From assembly GCA_030603805.1 (NCBI GenBank), contig JAUVXD010000004.1:62001-126000 (forward strand): a stretch of DNA of 64,000 nt. Direction: 5' to 3'. A program made the position numbers and the translations under genes. How positions within the stretch are numbered: position 1 is the stretch's first letter; every line of letters begins with the position of its first letter. Origin of the DNA: Acholeplasmataceae bacterium. GTDB taxonomy: Bacteria > Bacillota_I > Bacilli_A > Acholeplasmatales > Acholeplasmataceae. Below are positions 10,308 through 17,849 of this stretch, in pieces. The notes below the pieces were generated by a model. It saw only the letters and a program-made list of their open reading frames with translations. It made no database searches and was not told the DNA's origin.

Positions 10308-11256
10308 AAAGGACCTCACTTTCTCCAATTAAAAAGGTATTAATTTCTAAATTTTCCAAAATTTCAATGTGTCTGCCACCCTTTTCGAGTGTCCCATACC
10401 CATTGAATCCAGTGGCTCTACCATAAGCTAATAAAATGCCTTCAAGATAAAAATAGAAGTCATTTAAGTGGTCATGACCGACAAATACTGCTTTTGATTT
10501 ACCATAAGTGACCATCGCATCAAAAAAACCTGTATCTTTGCCTTGTGCATAAACCATTTTTTCATTAAATGTCCCAACATAATTATTGGCTAAGATATAT
10601 TGCCTGAGTGGTATATGCATAAAAACAATGGACTCTTGTGTATCATTTGATACGAAAGCTTCATACCATGAAACTTGTGCATGACTTAAGTAGTCATATT
10701 GTCCTTCTTCTTTGGTATAATCTTTTCTTTCAGATTTTGAATCTAAAAAGTATGTATGGTAAAAGGGCACCCCTGATTTTGTAAATGTAATTTTAAAGTT
10801 ACCGACACCACCATCTTCAAGCATCGGTCCAACTTTAAAATATAAATACTTTGTATCTTTGATTCGATTTAAAAAGGGATGATAACTATGAAAATCCGTC
10901 TCATGGTTACCAAAGACAAATGTCCATGGTGTTTCTAAGGATTCCATAAAATTAAGCAGTTGAGTAAATAATCTAGGTGCGGATGGAGACATCGTTAAAT
11001 CGCCAGTAATGACGATTAGATCATAATCATCTCTATTGTTTAGGTTTCTAATCAGCTTTAGTGTACGTTGGTCTCGATGGTCGATGCCATACATGAGATG
11101 AAGATCTGTAATTTGCAGAATTTTTAAGGTCTCACCTTTCATTTCGATGACAAAGGGTTCATTATCGGTGTAGATAATCTCTTGGTTAGATGTGCATGCG
11201 GTGATCATCAAGGTCATGAAACATGTGATTATGAGTAAAAAAACTTTTTTTATCAT
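10300..11256 (-). CDS. Calcineurin-like metallophosphoesterase lipoprotein
   Basis: A 318-residue surface-anchored phosphoesterase. A signal peptide ends in the lipobox MITAC (C21). The metal-binding blocks of the calcineurin-like superfamily follow in order: ITDLHL, VITGDLT, FGNHETD, a histidine in FMHIPL, and VGHDHLND. The protein therefore keeps a full two-metal centre. It acts outside the membrane on an unknown phosphoester. It overlaps the neighbouring genes by 4 and 8 bases. Confidence 0.87.
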   Translation of the reverse strand: MIKKVFLLIITCFMTLMITACTSNQEIIYTDNEPFVIEMKGETLKILQITDLHLMYGIDHRDQRTLKLIRNLNNRDDYDLIVITGDLTMSPSAPRLFTQLLNFMESLETPWTFVFGNHETDFHSYHPFLNRIKDTKYLYFKVGPMLEDGGVGNFKITFTKSGVPFYHTYFLDSKSERKDYTKEEGQYDYLSHAQVSWYEAFVSNDTQESIVFMHIPLRQYILANNYVGTFNEKMVYAQGKDTGFFDAMVTYGKSKAVFVGHDHLNDFYFYLEGILLAYGRATGFNGYGTLEKGGRHIEILENLEINTFLIGESEVLYD

Positions 11257-11717
11257 GCCAAAACCTCCTTAATCCATTCATCGAGTTCAAAGTGTCTCAT
11301 CACATACATATCATAAAATGGTTTGTTGTATTTAACAAATTCAAGTTCATTTTCATTGATATACCGTTTAATTGCAATCGATGTTGGATAAACAATCACA
11401 ATCTTTTGATATTGACTTGATAAATAATATGTTTGATCGATTAATCTTGATTTCGATGCATCGCGTATTTCCCAAATCGATCGACTATTAATGGTTAGGT
11501 CACTATTTAAAGGCACATAGTAAAAAAGAACCTCATAGGTTTGATTCTCTTTTTTAAATAAGAGATGCTTGCCTTTATGTTCAATTGTCCCAATCGATTC
11601 AAGTGTGCTCAGCACATTTGACTTAATGGTTTGGCTCTTCTTTTTTTGATCCAATGAAACGAGACCAAAAATGATGAGACTGATGAGTAGTGTCATACCT
11701 AATATTTCTAAAATCAT
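11253..11717 (-). CDS. Membrane-anchored protein of unknown function
   Basis: 154 residues. A single N-terminal hydrophobic helix (about 2-21) is followed by a Lys-rich stretch and a soluble domain. No lipobox and no motif I recognise. It overlaps the NUDIX gene and the phosphoesterase gene by four bases each. Confidence 0.6.
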   Translation of the reverse strand: MILEILGMTLLISLIIFGLVSLDQKKKSQTIKSNVLSTLESIGTIEHKGKHLLFKKENQTYEVLFYYVPLNSDLTINSRSIWEIRDASKSRLIDQTYYLSSQYQKIVIVYPTSIAIKRYINENELEFVKYNKPFYDMYVMRHFELDEWIKEVLA

Positions 11718-12193
11718 AAAATCAACTCTTTCGTTACTGAAATTAATGCGCGATCTTCAAACGTGCAGTGGTAGTGATAACGATTTTCATCACAAAGCAC
11801 TGTGGGTAAAAAGTAGGGGATATTATGGGCGACACCATAATTATCAAAACTTATGATCCAATCGATTTTCTTCCAGTCAAGAATACCTTCATCGACGACT
11901 TTAGGTGTGTCATAGATAAAGTCATCGGGTAAATGAACCAAAAAAAGATGTAGCCCATGACCGTTCGCATCAAATGAATTCCAAGTCAGATACCCTTTAT
12001 CTATGACTTGATCTTGAGTCACTACAATGGAGGTTTCTTCTTGTATTTCTCTCATGATACAATCCATGATTGACTCATTGGCATCCACTTTTCCGCCAAC
12101 ACCATTCCATGAGCCCATCCATGGCTTTTTCTCTCTGTTGACCAGCAAGATTTCATTTTTTCTTTGAATAAATGCAAGTGTGTAAGTAAACAT
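11714..12193 (-). CDS. NUDIX hydrolase (MutT-like)
   Basis: A NUDIX pyrophosphohydrolase of about 159 residues. The Nudix box is intact: GGKVDANES, then REIQEETSI. The substrate is probably a nucleoside diphosphate derivative such as an oxidised dNTP, judging by the MutT/YtkD-like N-terminus (FIQRKNEILLVNREK). The frame extends to 12220, but the ATG at 12193 has AGGGGA upstream and starts the first beta strand (MFTYTLAFI), so I use it. First gene of the leftward run. Confidence 0.87.
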   Translation of the reverse strand: MFTYTLAFIQRKNEILLVNREKKPWMGSWNGVGGKVDANESIMDCIMREIQEETSIVVTQDQVIDKGYLTWNSFDANGHGLHLFLVHLPDDFIYDTPKVVDEGILDWKKIDWIISFDNYGVAHNIPYFLPTVLCDENRYHYHCTFEDRALISVTKELIL

Positions 12194-12219
12194 AGTGGTC
12201 CCCTTGATAACTACTTTCA

Positions 12220-12228
12220 ATTATATCA
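12220..12228 (-). promoter_or_regulatory. Extended -10 promoter of the NUDIX operon
   Basis: On the minus strand TGATATAAT, an extended -10 box (TGnTATAAT), 27 bases before the NUDIX start. No good -35 hexamer is seen. Confidence 0.6.
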
Positions 12229-12281
12229 TGAGATTTTCGATTTATCATGTGTTAAAATCGAGATAGGTGGAGGTAAAGAAG

Positions 12282-12632
12282 ATGTTAGAAGCAATAAAAA
12301 ACTATAGAGAATCCTTAGATGAAATTGGGAAATGGTGGTTTGATGAAGTCTCTAACTATGTAAATAAGAAATATCCAGGGTTAAATTTTGTTTACTCTTA
12401 TCAAAGACCCATGTTTAAAATAACCAAAGATATTTTTTTGATGCTTGGTGGAGGAAAAAATCATTTTTCTATCTACACCACAGATTTTAATTATGTGAAC
12501 ATGGTTAGAAATGAAAAAATTAAAGGTGTTAAATTTGGTAAATCTGCAGTATTATTTCCCCATGATAGAAAAGACTTGCTTGATAGAGCCTATCAAATGT
12601 GTGATGATGTCATCAAGCGCAACTTAAAATAG
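12282..12632 (+). CDS. DUF1801 (YdhG-like) domain protein
   Basis: 116 residues resembling the DUF1801/YdhG family, a small alpha-beta fold related to frataxin-like proteins. Typical features are the N-terminal helix, the YQRPMFKI strand and the terminal block GKSAVLFPHDRKDLLDRA. A GTG at 12267 overlaps the GGTGGAGG ribosome binding site, so the ATG at 12282 is the better start. Biochemical role unknown. It stands alone and is transcribed divergently from the NUDIX operon. Confidence 0.65.
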   Translation: MLEAIKNYRESLDEIGKWWFDEVSNYVNKKYPGLNFVYSYQRPMFKITKDIFLMLGGGKNHFSIYTTDFNYVNMVRNEKIKGVKFGKSAVLFPHDRKDLLDRAYQMCDDVIKRNLK

Positions 12633-12688
12633 TATCCTTTTATCTTTGATAAAAACAAGGTCTATCAAGAGCATTAAAAAAACACAAA

Positions 12689-12711
12689 AAAATTCTATTT
12701 TTCAGAATTTT
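12689..12711 (+). terminator. Possible weak terminator after the DUF1801 gene
   Basis: AAAATTCT, seven bases, AGAATTTT; a T-rich stretch follows after a short interruption. The stem is AT-rich, so it is a weak candidate. Confidence 0.35.
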
Positions 12712-12714
12712 GCC

Positions 12715-12742
12715 TTGCTTTTTTTAAGTTGTATGCTATAAT
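12715..12742 (+). promoter_or_regulatory. Promoter of tRNA-Lys
   Basis: TTGCTT (12715-12720), 16 bases, TATAAT (12737-12742), 21 bases before the tRNA. Confidence 0.75.
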
Positions 12743-12763
12743 AATCAATGCACGGTGAATGAT

Positions 12764-12839
12764 GCCTCGTTAGCTCAGTTGGTAGAGCAACTGACTCTTA
12801 ATCAGTGGGTCGTAGGTTCGAGCCCTACACGGGGTACCA
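12764..12839 (+). tRNA. tRNA-Lys (anticodon CTT)
   Basis: A 76-base cloverleaf with encoded CCA. The D stem is GCTC/GAGC, the anticodon stem ACTGA/TCAGT encloses the loop CTCTTAA with anticodon CTT, and the T arm is GTAGG-TTCGAGC-CCTAC. The acceptor stem pairs GCCTCGT with ACGGGGT, with G-U wobbles at positions 1-72 and 4-69, which is unusual at the end pair. The discriminator base is A. Confidence 0.95.
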
Positions 12840-12853
12840 CGAATACAAAAATG

Positions 12854-12882
12854 CCACAAGGAAAAACCTTGTGGTTTTTTTT
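12854..12882 (+). terminator. Terminator of tRNA-Lys
   Basis: CCACAAGG (12854-12861) and CCTTGTGG (12867-12874) form a perfect 8-bp stem followed by eight T. Confidence 0.92.
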
Positions 12883-12942
12883 ATATCTAAACCAAGCTTT
12901 TATATAATAAACCATAGATAAAATAAGATTTGGGGAAATAGG

Positions 12943-13185
12943 ATGAAAAAGTATCATCATGTTTTATCGACACTACACAAGATTTTGATCATAAAACCAA
13001 CCTATGTGTTCTATGAGTCTAATATTTTATCTGAAGATGAACTTGATGTGCTCATCCAAGTTGAATCTCTAAAAAGATTTGACAAGATAGAAAAACATCT
13101 ACTATTTTTTAAGGTAACAATCATCGTTTGCTTAATTTTGTCTGTATTATATATTCTTTGGTCACTTACTTTTCTTGTAAACTAA
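12943..13185 (+). CDS. Small C-tail-anchored membrane protein of unknown function
   Basis: 80 residues. A basic amphipathic N-terminal part is followed by an acidic segment (SEDELDVLIQVE) and a C-terminal transmembrane helix (about 55-78). GGGGAAATAGG precedes the ATG. The 3' end overlaps the convergent EEP gene by 20 bases. Not recognised. Confidence 0.55.
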   Translation: MKKYHHVLSTLHKILIIKPTYVFYESNILSEDELDVLIQVESLKRFDKIEKHLLFFKVTIIVCLILSVLYILWSLTFLVN

Positions 13186-13924
13186 TTATGATATCAGCTT
13201 CAATGGGATAATGATCTGATAGAAAAATATGAGACTCCACATCATGTCTAATCGAAAAAGACACCATTTTTAAGGATGTATCATGAAATATATAGTCAAT
13301 TGGTAAGCCTTCTTTTTCTTTGGAATATCCGTGATAAGTCAGTCCTAAATTTTTACCGTCTTCAAATGGATGATTTAATAGTGTCGATAAAAAACGAATC
13401 GCTCGATCTTCTGGATTTTGATTAAAGTCTCCCGTTAAAATCAAATGTGCATTATATTTATCCTTGATCCGTTTCATCATCTGATATAGATATTCTGCTT
13501 GTTGATAGATTGCATCACCGTCTTGATAATCGAGATGTGTGTTAAAGCATGCAATGACTTGTTCTTTTTCTTTTAAAACAACGTAGGTAGCAATTCTCTT
13601 GAATGCACTTTTTGAAATCTTTGATTCAACCCAAGGTGTATCTGTTAACCAAAATGTATCCGAAGCTAAAATTTCATACTTTTGATGAACTGCAATAATC
13701 ACAGCTTCACCTGCTTGATCTCTACCTATGCCAAAGAAATGATAATCCAATAGATTTTCTTTTAAATCGATCAGCATATCTGGTGTAACTTCTTGAAATC
13801 CAATCAAATCATACATTTCATTTTTCAAAAACTTAAAAACAGCCTCTCTACGATAAGGCCAAGCAAGCATTTGATCATGAGGTGTATTACACCTTAAATT
13901 AAAACTCGATACCTTGATTTTCAT
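13166..13924 (-). CDS. Endonuclease/exonuclease/phosphatase (EEP) family protein
   Basis: 252 residues, cytoplasmic, of the EEP superfamily that includes DNase I-like and sphingomyelinase-like enzymes. The ordered motifs are visible: SFNLRCNT, a metal-binding Glu in IGFQEVTP, NTHLDYQ, TGDFNQNP and the terminal SDHYPIEA. The catalytic residues therefore appear complete. Length and the P-x-D-Y-I-F motif suit bacterial EEP hydrolases of unknown substrate. AGGTGAACAC precedes the ATG at 13924, and a TGATATAAT box lies upstream. Confidence 0.88.
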   Translation of the reverse strand: MKIKVSSFNLRCNTPHDQMLAWPYRREAVFKFLKNEMYDLIGFQEVTPDMLIDLKENLLDYHFFGIGRDQAGEAVIIAVHQKYEILASDTFWLTDTPWVESKISKSAFKRIATYVVLKEKEQVIACFNTHLDYQDGDAIYQQAEYLYQMMKRIKDKYNAHLILTGDFNQNPEDRAIRFLSTLLNHPFEDGKNLGLTYHGYSKEKEGLPIDYIFHDTSLKMVSFSIRHDVESHIFLSDHYPIEADIIISLQEK

Positions 13925-13971
13925 GTGTTCACCTGTTATGATTATATCATGATTTGACCTTAAGGATTACT

Positions 13972-14622
13972 ATGCCAAAACTCTATATTGCTGGCGATTC
14001 ACTCGCATCAATCAAACTTGAAGATAAAAGACCTGAAAGTGGATGGGGAGAATACCTCAGTTTTTTTATATCTCCAAAAATTGAAGTTGTTAATCTTGCA
14101 ATCAATGGTAGATCAACAAAATCTTACATCAATGAGGGTTCACTATCAAAAATCGATCATATGATTAAAAAAGGCGATTATCTGCTTATCTCATTTGGGC
14201 ATAACGATGAAAAAATAGGTGATTTAACTCGTTACACAAATCCAAATACTGACTATCAAGAAAATTTGTTAAGATTTGCACGTGTTGCTTGGAAAAATGA
14301 GGCAACCCCCATTTTTGTGACATCGATTTCAAGACGCATCTTTAAAGACTCTAAACTTGTTTTAGATACAGTTTCTTCATATCCTCAATCGATGAAAAAA
14401 TGTGCCAAACAACATCATATATTATGTATTGATGCTTATGCAATATCTCACCAAATCATTTGCGATTTAGGCGAGGAAAAATCTAAATCACTTTTTTTGC
14501 ATCTTGATAAAAATATGCATAAAAACTATCCATTAGGTATAGAAGACAATACCCATTTAAGCCCTTACGGTGCCAAGCTCATTGCCTCATTGATTGCAAT
14601 CGAACTAAATAAAATCATCTAA
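13972..14622 (+). CDS. SGNH/GDSL esterase, rhamnogalacturonan acetylesterase-like
   Basis: A 216-residue cytoplasmic SGNH hydrolase. Block I is AGDSLAS (nucleophile Ser), block II has the Gly in NGRSTKSY, block III is SFGHNDEK and block V is DNTHLSPYGA with the catalytic Asp and His. The arrangement matches rhamnogalacturonan acetylesterases of the YesT/RhgT type, so it may remove acetyl groups from imported oligosaccharides. The frame reaches a TTG at 13954, but the ATG at 13972 has AAGGA upstream. It is divergent from the EEP gene with overlapping promoter regions. Confidence 0.85.
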   Translation: MPKLYIAGDSLASIKLEDKRPESGWGEYLSFFISPKIEVVNLAINGRSTKSYINEGSLSKIDHMIKKGDYLLISFGHNDEKIGDLTRYTNPNTDYQENLLRFARVAWKNEATPIFVTSISRRIFKDSKLVLDTVSSYPQSMKKCAKQHHILCIDAYAISHQIICDLGEEKSKSLFLHLDKNMHKNYPLGIEDNTHLSPYGAKLIASLIAIELNKII

Positions 14623-14663
14623 TTAAAAATGACTTATCTAAACCAAATTAAAGATTATAATAA

Positions 14664-14696
14664 AAAGAGTCATCGCGAACGATTGACTCTTGTTTT
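14664..14696. terminator. Bidirectional terminator
   Basis: AAGAGTCATCG and CGATTGACTCTT form a stem with one bulge around a 4-base loop. T runs lie on both sides in the sense of each convergent gene. Confidence 0.8.
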
Positions 14697-14698
14697 TC

Positions 14699-15013
14699 TT
14701 AGTTAAATTGGAAGTTTAATTGTAAGTTTCTAACATATACAGGTTCCAATATCAGTGTTGCTGAAGGCATTGTTTCAGGAAGTTCAGCACTCCAACCCAC
14801 AAATTGATAGCCTGCTCTTTCTGGACCTTGAGGTAAATCAAAATTCGTTAAGTCAGCCCCAGCTGCCATGTATGATTTTTGATAGATATTGCCTTCATAG
14901 TCTTCAAAAATGATACTATGAATCTCGATGGATGTTGCGTGTGCTTTAGAAGCTTCTAAAGTAAAGACAGCCGCTGCAAGTAAAACAGTTAATACCATGA
15001 TCAGTAGTTTCAT
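14699..15013 (-). CDS. Small secreted protein with an InlB B-repeat-like segment
   Basis: 104 residues. A signal peptide (about 1-26, ending in SKAHA) is followed by a short domain that resembles a single InlB B-type / Listeria-Bacteroides repeat, with the characteristic AGYQFVGWSAELP. Such repeats are found on surface proteins and may mediate protein contacts. The ATG at 15013 follows GAGGTG; a longer frame starts at 15022. It is preceded by TATAAT at a fitting distance. Confidence 0.6.
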   Translation of the reverse strand: MKLLIMVLTVLLAAAVFTLEASKAHATSIEIHSIIFEDYEGNIYQKSYMAAGADLTNFDLPQGPERAGYQFVGWSAELPETMPSATLILEPVYVRNLQLNFQFN

Positions 15014-15096
15014 CCAAAGCACCTCATTTCTTGTTTTGATACTTTCATTATACGTATCAATTATTACTAAAAAATAATGACTCTCTTACAAATTTC

Positions 15097-15579
15097 TTAA
15101 ATCGTCGGTCGTGTGATGATTTGACTCACATGATTTCTAATCTTAATCCATTGTGTATTAGTTTCTAGAAGTTCGATTTGTTCAGTCTCGCTGAAGACAA
15201 TTTGCAATTGCTCAGTCTTAGATAACTGCTTAAATGATACTTTCATTTTATGAATATGAATATCTTCTATTAAGAGACAACTGATGCCATACGTCGTTTT
15301 TTGACAAATCGCTTTTGTTTTCAAGTAGTTTTTACCGTGGGTTGTTTTTAAACTAAATGTTGTATCAAAAATACCTTGAATAGGATGTGTAGAAAAATAA
15401 TCCAGCTTACGATAATCATAGCGATGAATGAACTCTTTAATCTCAGTATCATCTAGATTGAGCATTTCCAAAGGGAGCTCACACTTAGTCATCATGTCTT
15501 TTGATAAATGTATGGTCATTGTTTTTTGTCTTAAGTTATACTTCATATAGAAAGCCCATGGTATCTTATATTGAGCCAA
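15097..15579 (-). CDS. Protein of unknown function next to the response regulator
   Basis: About 160 residues. A strong GGAGGTGAT ribosome binding site fits a TTG start at 15579 (protein LAQYKIPWAFYMKYN) better than the upstream ATGs at 15597 and 15594, which overlap it. The protein is a mix of short beta strands and helices without signal or membrane segment. The layout could be a divergent PAS-like sensor domain, but I see no convincing motif. It lies after the response-regulator terminator and has its own TGATATAAT box. Confidence 0.5.
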   Translation of the reverse strand: MAQYKIPWAFYMKYNLRQKTMTIHLSKDMMTKCELPLEMLNLDDTEIKEFIHRYDYRKLDYFSTHPIQGIFDTTFSLKTTHGKNYLKTKAICQKTTYGISCLLIEDIHIHKMKVSFKQLSKTEQLQIVFSETEQIELLETNTQWIKIRNHVSQIITRPTI

Positions 15580-15659
15580 AACAATCACCTCCATCATGTT
15601 GATTATATCAAATGAAAGTTACGCAAAAATGACGCATTTATTAAGTTTTACTTAAGAAC

Positions 15660-15681
15660 AAAAAAAGGGCCATTGCCCTTT
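15660..15681 (-). terminator. Terminator after the response regulator
   Basis: On the minus strand AAAGGGC, four bases, GCCCTTT followed by a T run. It overlaps the stop codon region of the regulator. Confidence 0.85.
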
Positions 15682-16381
15682 ATGATTTCACTTCAATATC
15701 GCCTAATTTATATCCAAAGCCCCACATAGTCATAATGATCTTTGGATTAGATGGGTCATCTTCAATTTTTTCTCTAAGTCTTCGAATATGCACATTGATG
15801 ACATTATCATTATAATAATATTCTTCTCCCCAAACATTGCGATACATTTGTTGCTTTGAAAATGTTTGATCTGGATGCGTAATGAGTAGTTTTAATATTT
15901 CAAATTCTTTAAGTGTCAATTCGACCAACTCACCTTGTTTTTTGACTTCAAAGTTACTAAAATTGATTTCAAGATTGCCAACCACATATTTTGGCTTCAA
16001 CTCTTTTTCTTGTGACTTTAGAGAGCGTCTTAAAACGGCTTTCACACGTGCAACGAGTTCTAGCATTGAAAAAGGTTTAGAAAGATAATCATCAGCTCCA
16101 AGACCTAAATTCACTGCTTTTTCAACATCGGTATCTTTAGTCGATATAATGATGACGGGTACATCACCTTTAGAGCGGATATATTTAAGGACTTCTTCCC
16201 CATTTTTAATCGGTAACATTAAGTCCAAAAGAACGGCATCATATTTTACCTGATTGAACTGTGTGATGGCATCTTCACCGTTAAAAACTGCCTTGACTTC
16301 AAACATTTCTTCTTTGAGTTTGGTTTCAATGCTTCGGCTGATGAGTACGTTATCTTCAACAATCAATATTTTTTGGCTCAT
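15680..16381 (-). CDS. OmpR/PhoB-type response regulator (orphan)
   Basis: 233 residues. The receiver domain (1-115) has the acidic pocket ED at 9-10, the phosphoacceptor D53 in LLDLMLP, S80/T81 and K102 in SKPF. The winged-helix DNA-binding domain (about 130-228) contains LTLKEFEILKLL and VNVHIRRLREKI, as in PhoB/WalR-type regulators. No histidine kinase gene is adjacent, so the partner must be elsewhere. An extended -10 box lies at 16428-16436. Confidence 0.93.
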   Translation of the reverse strand: MSQKILIVEDNVLISRSIETKLKEEMFEVKAVFNGEDAITQFNQVKYDAVLLDLMLPIKNGEEVLKYIRSKGDVPVIIISTKDTDVEKAVNLGLGADDYLSKPFSMLELVARVKAVLRRSLKSQEKELKPKYVVGNLEINFSNFEVKKQGELVELTLKEFEILKLLITHPDQTFSKQQMYRNVWGEEYYYNDNVINVHIRRLREKIEDDPSNPKIIMTMWGFGYKLGDIEVKS

Positions 16382-16427
16382 AGTTAATCCTTTCCTTATG
16401 TCACGATTAAGCTTTGTATGTATTTTT

Positions 16428-16436
16428 AGTATAGCA
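16428..16436 (-). promoter_or_regulatory. Extended -10 promoter of the response regulator
   Basis: On the minus strand TGCTATACT (TGnTATACT), 46 bases before the start codon. It lies just downstream of the candidate small RNA, so the regulator does not depend on read-through. Confidence 0.6.
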
Positions 16437-16455
16437 CATTTTACAGAGAATTCAT

Positions 16456-16574
16456 TAAAACAAATGTGCCCCGATGACGTGGGGGGGAGTAGTCATCGGG
16501 GCGTGTTGACTTATCAGGATCCAAGTGATCCGCGAAAGGCAGATGCACTTGTTGTGATCTTGACACTATCAACA
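16456..16574 (-). ncRNA. Candidate structured small RNA (about 118 nt)
   Basis: No coding frame explains this part of the 311-base gap. The predicted minus-strand transcript starts near 16574, seven bases after a -10 box. GTGTTGA (16575-16569) can pair with TCAACAC (16509-16503), closing a domain. Inside it, CAAGTG-C-ATCTGC pairs with GCGGAT-CACTTG (16551-16522), twelve pairs including one G-U that only works on the minus strand. An 11-bp perfect hairpin, GCCCCGATGAC/GTCATCGGGGC (16502-16468), follows with TTTGTTTT after it, terminator-like. I do not recognise a known RNA family. Confidence 0.5.
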
Positions 16575-16579
16575 CCATT

Positions 16580-16608
16580 ATTATAATCTAAAAAGTTATA
16601 AATTTAAA
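16580..16608 (-). promoter_or_regulatory. Promoter of the candidate small RNA
   Basis: On the minus strand TTTAAA (16603-16608), 17 bases, TATAAT (16580-16585). The spacing is optimal and places the transcript start at the closing stem of the RNA. Confidence 0.6.
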
Positions 16609-16649
16609 GTAATTTCAGAAATATAAGTGAAAGAAATTGAGTACCTAGA

Positions 16650-16686
16650 AAATCAAAAAGCATAGACAATATCAATCTATGCTTTT
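16650..16686 (-). terminator. Terminator of the glucan transport operon
   Basis: AAAAGCATAGA and TCTATGCTTTT form an 11-bp perfect stem (16656-16666 with 16676-16686); on the minus strand it is followed by TTTTTGATTTTC. It ends the roughly 20-kb leftward operon after the GH16 gene. Confidence 0.88.
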
Positions 16687-16692
16687 ATGTTA

Positions 16693-17841
16693 TCACGTAA
16701 AGGTAAATGTAAATGCCTGACTCTTAGAGGAAACCCTTCCAACAAAATCAATGGCTTGTATTTCAACTTGATAAGATTGATTCGACTGTAATCCAGTCAA
16801 AGTCACTTGGTTTAAATTGGCATATCGATGAAAGACTCCATCTAAATAGATGGCATACTTTTCAACCCCACGATCATCAGTCGAACGATTCCAAAAGAGT
16901 GTGTTTGCTAGTTGAGCCAGTTGGATATTGGATGGTGTGGTTGGATTTGTTACATCTGTTACTGCATAATCTTGACGATAAACACGTACATAATCCACTT
17001 CCATGCGTGTTGGAAATGCACTCGCATCGACACCTTGAACACCACCAAAAGTACCACCAATCGCAAGATTGATTAAAAGATAAAACTCTTGATCAAATGG
17101 ATGCGCATGATGATAGGGTACATCACGGTTAAGCCCAGGAACATATAAGAATTCTCCAAGCTTATCGCCATCCACATACGTGATGATATGACCAGGTGCC
17201 CAAATCATTTCATAGACTTTAAACTCAGTCTCAACATTAGGATAAACTCTTGTATAACCGATTTGCGTGCCTAAATTATGATTAAACTTTCTAGTGTGAA
17301 TCGTTGAATGGATGCGGTTTAAATCATAGCCCGCATATTCCATAATATCAATTTCACCACTATGTGGCCAGTTGCCATAGGTGTTCATGAGAGGTAGCAT
17401 CCAAATCGCAGGCCATGTACCTCGACCTGATGGCATTTTAGCACTCACTTGAATTCTAACATATCGATCTGACCACTTAAAGCGTGTATTAATTCTTGAT
17501 GATGTGTAATTCTTACCCATCATATATTCATTTTTTGCAGTAATCACAAGTTTTCCATCTTCAAAGGTTGTGTTATTTCTGGTGTAATACTGAATTTCTT
17601 GATTACCCCCGCCATAACCACCATCTTCATAATTCCATTTGGTCATGTCGAGCTCTTCACCTTCAAACTCATCAGCCCATATGCAAACCCATCCATCTTC
17701 TAAGGTTGGAACGGCACAATCCGAAGTTGGAATAAGTGGGATAAGCCCATTAGGTACCGTAGGTTCTGTCGGTTCTGAAGGCTTTTCTTCACAACCAATT
17801 AAGATGAAAAGTATCAAGAAAAGTATAAATAATTTCTTCAT
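16693..17841 (-). CDS. Surface lipoprotein GH16 endo-beta-1,3-glucanase (laminarinase-like) with FN3 domain
   Basis: 382 residues. The signal peptide ends in the lipobox LIGC (C17), so the enzyme sits on the outer face of the membrane. The GH16 domain (about 50-293) carries GEIDIMEYAG with the catalytic nucleophile E163, D165 and acid/base E168; the Met between them is typical of laminarinases. A fibronectin type III domain (about 300-382) follows. It would cut beta-1,3- or mixed-linkage glucan into oligosaccharides for the adjacent importers. Last gene of the operon; AGGAGG precedes the ATG. Confidence 0.92.
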   Translation of the reverse strand: MKKLFILFLILFILIGCEEKPSEPTEPTVPNGLIPLIPTSDCAVPTLEDGWVCIWADEFEGEELDMTKWNYEDGGYGGGNQEIQYYTRNNTTFEDGKLVITAKNEYMMGKNYTSSRINTRFKWSDRYVRIQVSAKMPSGRGTWPAIWMLPLMNTYGNWPHSGEIDIMEYAGYDLNRIHSTIHTRKFNHNLGTQIGYTRVYPNVETEFKVYEMIWAPGHIITYVDGDKLGEFLYVPGLNRDVPYHHAHPFDQEFYLLINLAIGGTFGGVQGVDASAFPTRMEVDYVRVYRQDYAVTDVTNPTTPSNIQLAQLANTLFWNRSTDDRGVEKYAIYLDGVFHRYANLNQVTLTGLQSNQSYQVEIQAIDFVGRVSSKSQAFTFTFT

Positions 17842-17849
17842 AAAACCTC

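Noticed and set aside
16466-16510. GGGGAGTAG in the plus strand resembles the conserved start of manganese (yybP-ykoY) riboswitches.
   Set aside because: It is only the loop of a perfect hairpin, the other conserved parts are missing, and no rightward gene follows for more than 30 kb.
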